Shown: piece by piece, positions 10,211 through 19,521 of the stretch
How the letters are laid out: every line of letters starts with the position of its first letter
Numbering within the stretch: position 1 is the stretch's first letter
Source: Candidatus Thiobius zoothamnicola
Lineage (GTDB): Bacteria; Pseudomonadota; Gammaproteobacteria; Chromatiales; Chromatiaceae
DNA length: 64,000 nt
NCBI GenBank assembly: GCA_030826945.1
Contig: JAPQLC010000023.1
Span: 21,130-85,129, forward strand
Direction of reading: 5' to 3'
Program-made: the position numbers and the translations under genes
The notes under the pieces: generated by a model
Seen by the model: only the letters and a program-made list of their open reading frames with translations
What the model was told of the DNA's origin: nothing
Database searches by the model: none

Positions 10211-10537
10211 ATGATTAAAAAACTTGAATTCCCTTTTTATTCAGTGAGTTATCCAATGAACACGCAAAAATATTCTGCGCCATTCGCGCTACTCTCTGAA
10301 CCAAGGAGAAGGATTTCTGTGTTTACGGACACCACTAAGCGCACTGAAGGCTTTACCAATTTCATAAAATACCTGGTGCGCCTCAGGCGTGACGGCACGC
10401 TTGATGACCATGATTTTAGTGAACTCGTTCGTACTGCCTCTGCCACCTTTATTGAATCAGAACTGAACAAAAAAATTGAGCATGTATTAGAACGTCATAT
10501 ACCAAATCATCTATTTTCGGGCCTTGGCGATGACTGA
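10211..10537 (+). CDS. Small soluble protein of unknown function
   Basis: A 108-residue basic protein with no recognised domain and no signal peptide. The C-terminal half looks helical (SELVRTASATFIESELNKKIEHVLERH). Its last codons overlap the ATG of the next gene by eight bases, which suggests translational coupling and argues that it is real. A second in-frame ATG lies at 10256, so the first 15 residues are uncertain. It sits with its partner between ppx and ppk, which are usually adjacent. Confidence 0.55.
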   Translation: MIKKLEFPFYSVSYPMNTQKYSAPFALLSEPRRRISVFTDTTKRTEGFTNFIKYLVRLRRDGTLDDHDFSELVRTASATFIESELNKKIEHVLERHIPNHLFSGLGDD

Positions 10538-10970
10538 GGAAGAAAAGAAAAAACTTATCAGTCCAGAACAAGCTTCCAAATCCCAAGATACCAATGATAA
10601 TGGCAGTGTAAGCGATGTACTTGAGAAATTGCCGCCAGATGCAAAAAGGGTGGTTGAAATTGGTATGTCAATGCAACGGTTTGGCCCAACGCCAAACCCA
10701 CTCGCCGATAAACTGACTGAAGGCTACATTGACAAAATATTAGATCATTCCTTAAAGAGCGATGAACGGGCATTTGAGGATTCCAAGGCCTCTCGAAAAT
10801 ATGCGCTTATTTATGTGACCATTTTTGTCATGTTATTCATGTCTCTAACAGTATTTCTCGTTCTTGCCGATAAGGCGTTGTACGAAGAAACCCTAAAGCT
10901 ATTCATTGCATTTATCGGTGGTTTTGGCGGCGGATATGGCGTCAAGTCCTATATGGATCGCCATAAATAA
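10530..10970 (+). CDS. Two-helix membrane protein, DUF2335-like
   Basis: A 146-residue protein. The N-terminal half is charged and soluble (MTEEEKKKLISPEQ), followed by a segment GPTPNPLADKLTEGYIDKIL and two transmembrane helices at the C-terminus (about residues 96-116 and 122-140, the second glycine-rich). The layout resembles DUF2335-type membrane proteins, but I cannot confirm the family. The ATG at 10530 overlaps the upstream gene by eight bases. The function is unknown; the position between ppx and ppk may be accidental. Confidence 0.7.
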   Translation: MTEEEKKKLISPEQASKSQDTNDNGSVSDVLEKLPPDAKRVVEIGMSMQRFGPTPNPLADKLTEGYIDKILDHSLKSDERAFEDSKASRKYALIYVTIFVMLFMSLTVFLVLADKALYEETLKLFIAFIGGFGGGYGVKSYMDRHK

Positions 10971-11034
10971 CCTGCGTATAAATCAAGAAAATCACTTTTC
11001 TCTTCCTACCGCCCCTTTCGCTGAATGAACACGC

Positions 11035-13194
11035 ATGAATCACCCAACGCCTGAACAATCCCCTACGCTGGACTTAAACGATCCTTCGCTTTATCTGAAC
11101 CGCGAACTGACTTGGTTGGCTTTCAACCGCCGGGTGCTGCATGAAGCTGAAGATACGCGTAATCCGTTGCTGGAGCGACTCAAATTCCTTGCTATCGTCA
11201 GCTCGAATCTGGATGAATTTTTCATGAAACGGATCGGTGGCCTGAAACAACAGGTTGGTGCAGGCATCACGGTGCGCACGGTCGATGGTCGTACGGCTAA
11301 ACAGCAGATCACCGAGTGTTATGCTGAAGTACGCGACATAGAACAACACCAATACCGTATTCTGCACGAATTGTTGGAAGCATTGCGCGAATACGATATT
11401 TCTATTCTGCGTTATGAAGAATTAGACACCCGGCAAACCGAATTCTTACGCCGCCATTTCCATGACAATATTTTCCCGCTGATCACACCACAATCCATTG
11501 ACTCGGCCCATCCTTTCCCTTTTATCTCCAATCTGTCTCTCAACTTATTGGTGCAGGTGCGTTACACAGATGAAGAGGGTAAAGCCTCGCTGACCCGGAT
11601 CAAGATCCCTATCGGCGACGAGGTTTCCCGTTTTATTCAATTGCCGTACAGCCTGCACTTTATTGCGTTGGAAGACGTGATTAAACACAACCTGCATATG
11701 CTGTTGCCGGAAATGGAAGTGCTATCCAGCAATGTTTTCCGCGTTACCCGGAACGCCAATACCGAGCGCGATGAGGAACATGCTGATGACTTGTTGGCGA
11801 TGATCGAATCCGAATTAAGAGAACGCCGTTTCGCGCCGATCGTGCGCCTGCAGGTCCAAGGGGATATGGACGAAACGGCGCGCGGCATGCTCGCTGCCGA
11901 ACTTGGCCTGGATGAACAAACCGATGTTTTCAATGCGGGAGGTGACATGCTGGCCATGCGCGACCTGTTTCAATTGGTCGCATTGGATTTCCCGGAATTG
12001 CACGATGCCCCCTTTCAATCCGTTGATCACCCGGAACTGCGTGCCAACAACAACATTTTTCACGCGATTCGCAAATATGGCCCATTCTTGCTACACCACC
12101 CTTATGATGCATTTGGGTCGTCGGTAGAACGCTTTCTTAAAGAAGCCGCCAATGATCCTAAAGTGCGCGCGGTGAAAATGACCTTGTATCGTACTTCCAG
12201 TGACACCAAGGTCGTCGATTGCTTGATACAGGCGGCGCGCAATGGTAAGCAGGTCGCCGTGGTGGTGGAATTGAAAGCGCGTTTCGATGAGGCTGCTAAC
12301 ATCCGCTGGGCCACACGCATGGAAGAAGCTGGCGTCCATGTCACTTATGGTGTTGTCGGACTGAAGACGCATTCCAAAATCGTTTTAGTGGTGCGCAAAG
12401 ATTATAATGGCCTCCGCCGCTACCTGCATATTGGCACGGGCAACTACCATGCTGGCACGGCGCGTTTGTATTCCGACCTTGGCATGCTGACGAATGACGA
12501 AGAGATGGGTATTGACGCAACCGAGTTGTTTAATTACCTCACGACTGGCTATACCCCGGAGCGCCAATATCGCAAATTACTGCCAGCACCGAAAGTGCTG
12601 AAATCATCGCTGTTGGCGCGCATTGAGCGCGAGCGTAAACAACACAGCGACGATCTGCCCGGCCACATCCAATTCAAAATGAACGCTCTGGAAGATGCCG
12701 ACATCACCCATGCTTTATATAAAGCGGGTCAGGCGGGCGTCAAAATCGATCTGATCGTACGCGACACTTGCCGATTACGCCCGGGTTTGGCGGGCATCTC
12801 TGACAATATACGGGTGATCAGCGTGGTTGGGCGCTTCCTCGAACATACCCGCATCTATTACTTCCATAACCAGGGTAATGAGGAATACTTTATTGGCTCC
12901 GCCGACATCATGAAACGCAACCTGGAATCCCGGGTCGAGGTGGTTGCGCCAGTTGAGCATCCGGGTTTGCGCAAGGACTTACGTGCCCTGTTGGACACCC
13001 AATGGCAGGATCAACGCAATGCTTGGGAGATGCAGCCGGACGGGGATTATATTCAGCGCCAGCCTGCCAGTACTGAACAGGAAGTCGGCTGTCAGGATAA
13101 AATGATGAAACAAGCCTGCGAACGCGCCAAAATGGCCCAACGTTACCAGCGGGGCCGCACTCGCAGGCGAATATTCGGACGCAACTTACGTTGA
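11035..13194 (+). CDS. ppk1: Polyphosphate kinase 1
   Basis: PPK1 reversibly transfers the gamma phosphate of ATP onto inorganic polyphosphate. The 719-residue length is typical. The N-terminal domain begins LNRELTWLAFNRRVLHEA. The catalytic domains contain KTHSKIVLVVRKD, whose histidine is the expected phospho-acceptor, and HIGTGNYH, the second conserved motif. The C-terminal lysine- and arginine-rich tail is poorly conserved. It is paired functionally with ppx on the opposite strand, and together they set polyphosphate levels. Confidence 0.97.
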   Translation: MNHPTPEQSPTLDLNDPSLYLNRELTWLAFNRRVLHEAEDTRNPLLERLKFLAIVSSNLDEFFMKRIGGLKQQVGAGITVRTVDGRTAKQQITECYAEVRDIEQHQYRILHELLEALREYDISILRYEELDTRQTEFLRRHFHDNIFPLITPQSIDSAHPFPFISNLSLNLLVQVRYTDEEGKASLTRIKIPIGDEVSRFIQLPYSLHFIALEDVIKHNLHMLLPEMEVLSSNVFRVTRNANTERDEEHADDLLAMIESELRERRFAPIVRLQVQGDMDETARGMLAAELGLDEQTDVFNAGGDMLAMRDLFQLVALDFPELHDAPFQSVDHPELRANNNIFHAIRKYGPFLLHHPYDAFGSSVERFLKEAANDPKVRAVKMTLYRTSSDTKVVDCLIQAARNGKQVAVVVELKARFDEAANIRWATRMEEAGVHVTYGVVGLKTHSKIVLVVRKDYNGLRRYLHIGTGNYHAGTARLYSDLGMLTNDEEMGIDATELFNYLTTGYTPERQYRKLLPAPKVLKSSLLARIERERKQHSDDLPGHIQFKMNALEDADITHALYKAGQAGVKIDLIVRDTCRLRPGLAGISDNIRVISVVGRFLEHTRIYYFHNQGNEEYFIGSADIMKRNLESRVEVVAPVEHPGLRKDLRALLDTQWQDQRNAWEMQPDGDYIQRQPASTEQEVGCQDKMMKQACERAKMAQRYQRGRTRRRIFGRNLR

Positions 13195-13229
13195 GGTCAG
13201 GCAACTATCAGGTTGACCGGGAAACGGTT

Positions 13230-14417
13230 TCATGATAATCCCGGCGCTGGTCGATAATTGCGCAAAGAACGCGCAAAATCCTGCAACACTTCAATGCCAG
13301 TTTCTTCGGCATCTTTACACCAACGTTGTAAAGATTTCAGCAATACTTCCTGATTGGATGCGCTGCGTTCCCAGATATCGCGTAAGCGGCAACGGTATTG
13401 ATGCACCGTAGCCAATGCCTGGCTTTTTTCCAGGATGGTGTTCAAACGCTGTCGGCCAACCGCATCCAAACGGTCGCTGGCCAATAATCTGCGCGCCTGA
13501 TTCACTATCCCACGGCATTGCCGCTCACTGCGGTATAACTCCGTGCGGATCACTGGTTGTATGACCTCGCGTGCGTAATTTGCCAGCACATGCATGCGAT
13601 GTTGGACGACCGCCTTAACGGTATTCATATCAATGGCTGTATGGTCTTGCTGAATCACGGGTCGCTGCGCCACCCGGCGTACTTTCGTAAGGCCGACCCA
13701 TTCAAACAGGCGGATATAAAACCAGCCAATATCAAATTCCCACCATTGTGCGGATAATTTTGCTGAACTTGGGTGTGCATGATGGTTGTTGTGCATCTCT
13801 TCGCCGCCAATCAATATTCCCCATGGGATCAGATTGGTTGATGCATCGGGTGAATCAAAATTACGATAGCCCCAATAATGCCCGAGGCCATTAATCACGC
13901 CCGCCGCAAAAAATGGGATCCACAACATTTGCACAGCCCATACGACAATGCCGGGAATGCCAAACAACAGCACGTCAATCAACAACATTAACGTCACGCC
14001 AAGATAATTCAAGCTGTATACCTGTCGGCTCAACCAGTCATCAGGGGTTCCATGGCGATAACGTTCCACGACGGGCTTGTTATGTGTTGCGTCACCATAT
14101 AACTCAGCGCCTTGCCACAAGACTTTCCTGATGCCTAAAACCTGCGGACTGTGTGGGTCTTCTGGCGTCTCACAACGCGCGTGATGATAACGATGCACCG
14201 CCACCCATTCATGTGTCTCCATGCCGGTAGTCAACCACAGCCAGGCGCGGAAAAAATGTGCTAGCACTGGGTGCATATCCAATGCACGGTGGGCTTGGCA
14301 GCGGTGTAAATAAACAGTCACCGAAATAATGGTGATATGCGTCGCCACCAAAGTGAACAACACCAACCCCCACCATTCCCAGTCCATCAATCCTTGTATC
14401 AGCACCAAGTCAATCAT
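13230..14417 (-). CDS. Membrane fatty acid desaturase
   Basis: An integral membrane di-iron desaturase that probably introduces a double bond (delta-9 type) into acyl chains of lipids or acyl-CoA. The three histidine boxes are HRCQAHRALD (about residues 39-48), HRYHH (about residues 76-80) and HNNHHAHP (about residues 208-215). Several hydrophobic segments flank them. The C-terminal part, beyond about residue 250, is a charged helical extension without a known domain. It is convergent with ppk1 and divergent from nrdB. Confidence 0.88.
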   Translation of the reverse strand: MIDLVLIQGLMDWEWWGLVLFTLVATHITIISVTVYLHRCQAHRALDMHPVLAHFFRAWLWLTTGMETHEWVAVHRYHHARCETPEDPHSPQVLGIRKVLWQGAELYGDATHNKPVVERYRHGTPDDWLSRQVYSLNYLGVTLMLLIDVLLFGIPGIVVWAVQMLWIPFFAAGVINGLGHYWGYRNFDSPDASTNLIPWGILIGGEEMHNNHHAHPSSAKLSAQWWEFDIGWFYIRLFEWVGLTKVRRVAQRPVIQQDHTAIDMNTVKAVVQHRMHVLANYAREVIQPVIRTELYRSERQCRGIVNQARRLLASDRLDAVGRQRLNTILEKSQALATVHQYRCRLRDIWERSASNQEVLLKSLQRWCKDAEETGIEVLQDFARSLRNYRPAPGLS

Positions 14418-14707
14418 TGTTTACACTTCTTATATGCTTCCAAAGTGATTTGGATTGTACACAGATAACCCAGGCAAAGATAATCATGTAAGATAGCCTC
14501 AATCAGGAAAGATGCTGGCAAGATGCATATTCCCCATTTGAGATTCACTTAAAAATATGCCCCATCTTTCTGCAAAAGATACCACTCAGCATGCGTAAAA
14601 CGCCCACAACCCAATAAAGTCCACGGCAAAATGCCGCCGCTTGATGCGATTGCCTGAAGCGACGACCCAGCCTTCTCAGACTCACAATAAAACCCCTGGA
14701 GAAACAC

Positions 14708-15931
14708 ATGATGTTGAATTGGGATGACCCATTAAATATTGCAACGGCAACAAAAAAGATACCGCCAGCCAGCGAGCAAAAACACAAAATTCATGGTTCA
14801 TCGCCTCAGGTTGCCACCCAGCAGATTGTGGACAATTCCGTTGAAGTTGATTTGGATCCGACAGTGCCAGGACAGGGGGGCGCGAGCGGTCTTGAGCAAC
14901 TGGAAATGGGGGCCAGCCGGATTTGCGTCGATGATAAAAGAATCATTAATTGTCGCGCTGATCTAAATCAACTGGTGCCGTTTAAATATGAATGGGCCTG
15001 GCGAAAATATCTGGATGGTTGCGCCAACCATTGGATGCCGCAAGAAATCAATATGAATGCGGATATCGCATTATGGAAAGCAGCGGATGGATTGAGCGAA
15101 GATGAGCGTATGATCATCAAACGTAACCTTGGCTTTTTTTCAACCGCTGATTCGTTGGTGGCGAACAACTTAGTGTTGGCTGTCTATCGCCACATCACCA
15201 ACCCCGAATGCCGCCAATACTTGTTGCGTCAGGCCTTTGAGGAGGCGCTGCATACGCACGCTTATCAATATGTGATTGAATCACTGGGGCTGGACGAGGG
15301 CGAAGTCTTCAATATGTATCGGGAGGTGCCTGCAGTCGCGCGCAAGGCGGAATGGGCGCTGCCTTTCACCCGGCATTTGGCTGATCCTGAATTCTGCACC
15401 GGCACGTTGGAAAATGATCAGACGCTGCTGCGGGAATTAATCGCTTTCTATGTCATTTTCGAAGGCATCTTTTTTTATGTCGGCTTCACTCAAATTCTTA
15501 GCATGGGGCGGCGTAATAAGATGACCGGCACAGCGGAGCAATTCCAATACATCCTGCGGGATGAATCCATGCATATGAATTTCGGCATTGATGTGATCAA
15601 TCAAATCAAACTGGAAAATCCCCATTTATGGACGGATACGTTTAAAGCGGAAATGATTAAGATGATCAAAGAGGCGGTTGAGTTGGAGACTCAGTATGCG
15701 CACGATACGATGCCACGCGGTATTTTGGGTCTGAATGCTTCTATGTTCGCCGAATACCTGCAATTCATTGCGAATCGTCGTTGTGCGCAAATTGGCTTGC
15801 CGGAACAGTATGCGGGTGCCAACAATCCATTCCCTTGGATGTCAGAAGTCTTGGATTTGAAAAAGGAAAAGAATTTTTTTGAAACCCGAGTGACGGAATA
15901 TCAGACAGGCGGCGCACTGAACTGGGACTGA
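14708..15931 (+). CDS. nrdB: Class I ribonucleotide reductase beta subunit
   Basis: NrdB carries the di-iron centre and radical that drive reduction of ribonucleotides by NrdA. The 407 residues include a poorly conserved N-terminal extension of about 60 residues. Iron ligands appear in EALH (E179, H182) and later in DESMH. A tyrosine lies four residues after H182 (Y186), the spacing of the E. coli radical Tyr122, so a tyrosyl-radical enzyme is likely. GGAGA lies seven bases before the ATG; a second ATG follows directly. No nrdA is in the window, so the alpha subunit must lie elsewhere. I saw no convincing NrdR box upstream. Confidence 0.94.
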   Translation: MMLNWDDPLNIATATKKIPPASEQKHKIHGSSPQVATQQIVDNSVEVDLDPTVPGQGGASGLEQLEMGASRICVDDKRIINCRADLNQLVPFKYEWAWRKYLDGCANHWMPQEINMNADIALWKAADGLSEDERMIIKRNLGFFSTADSLVANNLVLAVYRHITNPECRQYLLRQAFEEALHTHAYQYVIESLGLDEGEVFNMYREVPAVARKAEWALPFTRHLADPEFCTGTLENDQTLLRELIAFYVIFEGIFFYVGFTQILSMGRRNKMTGTAEQFQYILRDESMHMNFGIDVINQIKLENPHLWTDTFKAEMIKMIKEAVELETQYAHDTMPRGILGLNASMFAEYLQFIANRRCAQIGLPEQYAGANNPFPWMSEVLDLKKEKNFFETRVTEYQTGGALNWD

Positions 15932-16002
15932 CCTGGGTTTTTTTGCCGTTTATGGTAGGCGTAAAAACTGACCGGGTTTCCAATAATGATCTGCATTGGG
16001 TG

Positions 16003-16035
16003 CCTGTCGTCAAAGACTCAAAATTTGACGACAGG
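16003..16035. terminator. Strong hairpin over the zrgA stop codon
   Basis: A perfect 12-bp stem (16003-16014 with 16024-16035) and a 9-base loop that contains the zrgA stop codon. It lies between the convergent nrdB and zrgA genes. There is no clear U-tract on either side, so it may be a weak bidirectional terminator or an RNA-stability element. Confidence 0.55.
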
Positions 16036-16650
16036 GTTTCTCGCAGTCAGTTCCACCGCGCCCTGCTTGCCAGCAATGACATATTGAACCTCAAGTTGTT
16101 CCATCGCAGGAAAGGTTTCAAATAATTCGACTGTCAATTGGTCCAGCTTGCTTGGCTGACGACACTCAAAGTGATACACGACCTTGATGTCCGAGTGGGT
16201 TTCTTTCTCTCTGTGTTCTTCATGTTCATGCCTGTCCGCCTCATGGTGAGGATCGTGATCATGCGAGTGCTCGTCATGTGCTTCACCCAACAGTGCGGAA
16301 CGAATCATCGCTTTTTCCATCCGGCAGCCCGCTGCGCCATTGAACTGAAATAAGTGATCACCGTGCTGTAATGTCCCCACCGCCTTATCTAAGGCGGCAT
16401 GTTCAGCTTGGGATGAAGGCGCATGTTCAAAACCCACAATGTTCGCAGCCGGGCTATCCAGTTCGATGTGCGTTTCCTTGCCTTCGAGCGCCAGATTCAG
16501 TTTAGCCATACCGTGAACATGCGCGCCTTGTTGGTGATGGTAATGGTGCTCTTCATCATGTGTGTGTCTTTCACTTGCCGATGCCGTAGGCACGATAAAG
16601 AGCAGAGGTGTTAATAAAGAAGCGGTCAAAGCGATAGTTTGCAAACGCAT
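16018..16650 (-). CDS. zrgA: ZrgA-like periplasmic zinc-binding protein (DUF2796)
   Basis: A 210-residue periplasmic protein with a signal peptide ending about TASAS. Two histidine-rich metal-binding stretches follow, near residues 27-42 (HTHDEEHHYHHQQG) and about residues 120-145 (HDEHSHDHDPHH). The layout fits DUF2796/ZrgA, a helper in zinc uptake alongside the Znu transporter. The start was set at 16650, where the signal peptide begins and GGAG lies ten bases upstream; the longer open frame runs into zur. It lies 49 bases downstream of zur on the same strand and is likely under Zur control. Confidence 0.85.
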   Translation of the reverse strand: MRLQTIALTASLLTPLLFIVPTASASERHTHDEEHHYHHQQGAHVHGMAKLNLALEGKETHIELDSPAANIVGFEHAPSSQAEHAALDKAVGTLQHGDHLFQFNGAAGCRMEKAMIRSALLGEAHDEHSHDHDPHHEADRHEHEEHREKETHSDIKVVYHFECRQPSKLDQLTVELFETFPAMEQLEVQYVIAGKQGAVELTARNPVVKF

Positions 16651-16699
16651 AACGAAAGTCTCCTTTTTGTTTGGATAAACAGGGATGAAAGTATGCGAT

Positions 16700-17161
16700 T
16701 CAAGCCGGATTGCTGGATTTCTCAATGCACTGGCCACAGGTGCCCAACACTTCAACGACGGGCCGTTTGGTGCGGAACCCGATTGTCTCACCAAGTGCTT
16801 TCAGGTTTTTCGTCACGCCGGGGTCTTCAATTTCGGCGACTTCACCGCAATCATCGCAAATCAGGAATTGGCTGGCGTGAGAATGCTCTGGGTGGGTGCA
16901 GCTGACGTAAGCATGCAAACTTTCAAGCTTGTGTGCCAGGCCCTGCTCAAGCAAAAAGTCCAGTGCCCGATAGACTGTTGGCGGCGCGGGATTCTTGATC
17001 AGGCCACGCATACGATCTAACAGTTCGTAAGCGCTGAGAGGCTTATCTGATGCGCACAGCAATTGCAGCACGGCTTTGCGTTGCTGGGTTAACCGCACGC
17101 CGCGTTCATGGCACAGCGCCTCGGCCTTTTCCAGCATTTGAGAAAGCGTTTTGTTATTCAC
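16700..17161 (-). CDS. zur: Zinc uptake regulator, Fur family
   Basis: A Fur-family repressor of 153 residues: a winged-helix DNA-binding domain (RLTQQRKAVLQLL onward) and a dimerisation domain. The metal site motif THPEHSHASQFLICDDCGEV and the C-terminal CGQC complete the structural Cys4 zinc site. The zinc-uptake neighbours and the short N-terminus favour Zur over Fur. The GTG at 17161 is preferred because AGGAGG lies six bases upstream; the longer frame starting at 17191 has no such signal. znuA is upstream and zrgA downstream, consistent with autoregulation. Confidence 0.93.
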   Translation of the reverse strand: MNNKTLSQMLEKAEALCHERGVRLTQQRKAVLQLLCASDKPLSAYELLDRMRGLIKNPAPPTVYRALDFLLEQGLAHKLESLHAYVSCTHPEHSHASQFLICDDCGEVAEIEDPGVTKNLKALGETIGFRTKRPVVEVLGTCGQCIEKSSNPA

Positions 17162-17254
17162 AAATTCCTCCTTACAATGCGCCAGAACCACCGAAGCACT
17201 GCATTAATATCGCAGATAAGCCATCATTTCACCAGCAAGCTCAAAGCCGGTTAT

Positions 17255-18148
17255 TTAAGGCTGAAGCGCCTGAGCAAATTGCTGTCCGACCCGCCGTAAA
17301 TTATCAATGTAATCCGCAGCCAATGGATCAACGGCGACCACGGCACCACCTATAGCTTTCGCCACCTGGCGCGCCTGCCGCTTATCAAATTGAGGTTGTA
17401 CGAAGATGATTTTAATCCCTTCATGCTTTGCTTGATCAATCAATGCTGCTAAAGCACGGGGGCCAGGGCGCTTACCCTGATTTTCGATTGGCGTCTGAAT
17501 AAGCCGATAAGTATCCGCGAAATAACCCCAAGCCGGATGAAACACCATGAATTTCCGGTTGGGCAGTGGATCCAAGAGCGTATGCAGTTCGGTATCCAGA
17601 GCATTTAATTCAGCCGCTAATGCATCATGATTACGAGTGAAATCGGCGGCGTGATCGGGATCCAGTGCAATCAGCCTATCACGGATTTGACCAATCATAT
17701 GCTTGACTAACGGAGGGCTGACCCATACATGTGGGTCTTGTTCATGGTGGTCTTCGTGCGCAGATGCATGTTCGTCATGATGTTCATCGGTATGTTCATG
17801 TTCGTCATGCCCATGTGCTTCTATCTCTCGCAAATCAATGCCTGCACGGGCATCAAGCACTTGCATCCTTGGACTGGCTGCGCGGATTCTATTCATCCAG
17901 ACTTTTTCATAAGGAACGCCGGTGCGCACGTACAACACGGCGCTGGACAGCGCACTAATCTGTTGCGGGGTGGGTTCGTAAGTATGTGGGCTAAAGCCTG
18001 GACGCACCATCACCCTGGCGTCCACATGTTTGCCGCCGACTTTTTGCACGAAAGTCTGAATCGGGATCACGCTGGCAAAAACCCGCAAAGGCTCAGCCAT
18101 GGCCAGAGTCGGGGCCAGCAATGATAACAATAACAATAATTTACGCAC
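17255..18148 (-). CDS. znuA: Zinc ABC transporter periplasmic binding protein
   Basis: ZnuA captures zinc in the periplasm for the ZnuBC importer. The signal peptide (VRKLLLLLSLLAPTLAMA) is followed by the cluster A-I fold. The family histidine-rich loop (residues about 110-140, HDEHEHTDEHHDEH) precedes PHVWVSPP. The GTG at 18148 is chosen because GGAGG lies seven bases upstream; an upstream ATG would add an untypical leader. Genes for ZnuB and ZnuC are not adjacent, which is unusual. zur and zrgA follow on the same strand. Confidence 0.93.
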   Translation of the reverse strand: MRKLLLLLSLLAPTLAMAEPLRVFASVIPIQTFVQKVGGKHVDARVMVRPGFSPHTYEPTPQQISALSSAVLYVRTGVPYEKVWMNRIRAASPRMQVLDARAGIDLREIEAHGHDEHEHTDEHHDEHASAHEDHHEQDPHVWVSPPLVKHMIGQIRDRLIALDPDHAADFTRNHDALAAELNALDTELHTLLDPLPNRKFMVFHPAWGYFADTYRLIQTPIENQGKRPGPRALAALIDQAKHEGIKIIFVQPQFDKRQARQVAKAIGGAVVAVDPLAADYIDNLRRVGQQFAQALQP

Positions 18149-18219
18149 TTGTATTCCTCCCAGATTGATGCGCATCAACACGCTTGGAGCTTACGTTGCA
18201 TGGCGTGTTTTTCATGATT

Positions 18220-18241
18220 TGCAACTATATAACATCATATC
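18220..18241. promoter_or_regulatory. Candidate Zur box upstream of znuA
   Basis: An AT-rich, imperfectly palindromic stretch containing TATATAACATCATATC lies about 75 bases upstream of the znuA start. It resembles the ATAACAT half-sites of gammaproteobacterial Zur operators. The symmetry is weak, so this is a suggestion based on position and half-site likeness. Confidence 0.35.
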
Positions 18242-18293
18242 TTCAGAGAACAGTACAAAACAGAATGCTTGGGTCGATTGTTGAATGAGTGTC

Positions 18294-18452
18294 TTAAGTG
18301 ATCCACCCCAAGGTTGCTGCGACCAGATAAACGATACTGCAGAGGATTAATCCGACACTCCATACTTGCAACCATAAAATTTTACCGTGCCGTCCTAATA
18401 TCCATAAAATGATGCCGATGACCAGCGCCAGACTGACGGTGAAGTTAAGCAT
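18294..18452 (-). CDS. Small two-helix membrane protein
   Basis: A protein of about 52 residues starting MLNFTVSLALV, with two hydrophobic helices (residues about 4-20 and 27-48) joined by a short basic loop (GRHGK). GAGGGA lies ten bases before this ATG. The open frame extends 25 codons further upstream, but that part looks unstructured. The function is unknown. It lies downstream of yidD on the same strand. Confidence 0.5.
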   Translation of the reverse strand: MLNFTVSLALVIGIILWILGRHGKILWLQVWSVGLILCSIVYLVAATLGWIT

Positions 18453-18529
18453 GAAATGCAATCCCTCAGATTGCGAGTAAATTATTCCATGGTTTGTTTC
18501 CGTGGTTTGCTGTTCGGTATAGCGCATAT

Positions 18530-18769
18530 TCAGTGCTCCTTTCTTTGTTGAGAGTCAGGGTTTGGCACTGGATCATAGCCATCCCCGCCCCATGGATGAC
18601 AACGGCTCAGGCGTTTTATGCCTAGCCAAAGTCCACGCCATGCGCCCCATTTTTCAATCGCTTCCATCGTGTAGGCTGAGCATGTCGGTAAATAGCGGCA
18701 ATTGCTGCCAAGTATGGGGCTGATAAATAATTGATAAAAACGGATGAGTCGAGTTAATAACCATTTCAT
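18530..18769 (-). CDS. yidD: Membrane protein insertion efficiency factor YidD
   Basis: YidD is a small membrane-associated protein that assists YidC-dependent insertion. The 79 residues carry the family hallmarks: [14 protein letters not shown], the cysteine motif [10 protein letters not shown] and the [13 protein letters not shown] segment. The ATG at 18769 is the family start; the longer frame is a shadow of the divergent gene. The usual neighbours rpmH, rnpA and yidC are not in the window, so it is detached from the typical operon. Confidence 0.94.
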   Translation of the reverse strand: MKWLLTRLIRFYQLFISPILGSNCRYLPTCSAYTMEAIEKWGAWRGLWLGIKRLSRCHPWGGDGYDPVPNPDSQQRKEH

Positions 18770-18798
18770 GTTAAGTCGTTTTAGATTTTGGTGAGTTA

Positions 18799-19413
18799 AT
18801 GCAGGGTAGTTTGTATCTGACGCCACAAAATGTCCAAGATACTTGTGATTTGGGCGTTGCGCATAGGGTGCTTGATACGCTTGGCGTATCAGGTGGGGTG
18901 ATAGTCGATAACCTGAGTTATCGTGTGTTATGGGCCGGGCCGAATTTTTCTCGTCATATTGTGTATGCGGGTTGTTCGCCGCATTTACGTTTTGAACCGA
19001 CGGATGCTGAGGATATGGCTTTTTGCCATATCGCCTTGCATGGGCCATTTGAGGAATGCGTGGTCCAGGTCGGTGAAAATACGGTTAAACCGCGTTGCCC
19101 TCAGTGTCGAAGCCGCTTTGTCGATTGGGCTGATGCTTTGGATTCGGGCGTTATGTTTTGCCGTTCTTGTCGCGTTGAATTTGCGGCATGTGAATTGGAC
19201 TGGCGTCAGCAGGCAGCGGCAGGTCGGGTTCTGTTAGAAATACGCAATGTTTTTCCAAGCGAGGCAAGCCCAAGTGATATGCTATTGGGTCAATTATATG
19301 AAGCGACGCAGTTTGTTTGGACTTATGCTTGGGCGAATACCTGGATGCGTAATCCGCTGAATGACTGGGTTGATCGGGGTAAATTAAAGCAGAGAGTGGA
19401 TAAATTGCTTTGA
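18799..19413 (+). CDS. Zinc-ribbon protein of unknown function
   Basis: A 204-residue soluble protein with one clear feature: a four-cysteine zinc ribbon (CPQC at about residues 100-103 and CRSC at about residues 121-124). The remainder has no motif I recognise. It is divergent from yidD with a 29-base gap and precedes thrS by about 110 bases. Its length, plausible start and coding character make it a real gene, but no function can be assigned. Confidence 0.7.
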   Translation: MQGSLYLTPQNVQDTCDLGVAHRVLDTLGVSGGVIVDNLSYRVLWAGPNFSRHIVYAGCSPHLRFEPTDAEDMAFCHIALHGPFEECVVQVGENTVKPRCPQCRSRFVDWADALDSGVMFCRSCRVEFAACELDWRQQAAAGRVLLEIRNVFPSEASPSDMLLGQLYEATQFVWTYAWANTWMRNPLNDWVDRGKLKQRVDKLL

Positions 19414-19521
19414 TGAACAGGGTATTTATACTCCCCATTTCCAAAAAATGCTTTTGTTTGTTGAAACCCCATAAGTGAATGAGTTTTTTATTAAGGATTA
19501 TCTTAGCTGGAGTTTTATCTG

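Noticed and set aside
14545..14787. Minus-strand frame of 80 codons in the nrdB leader
   Set aside because: It overlaps the nrdB start, whose frame and ribosome site are good, and it shows no recognisable domain.
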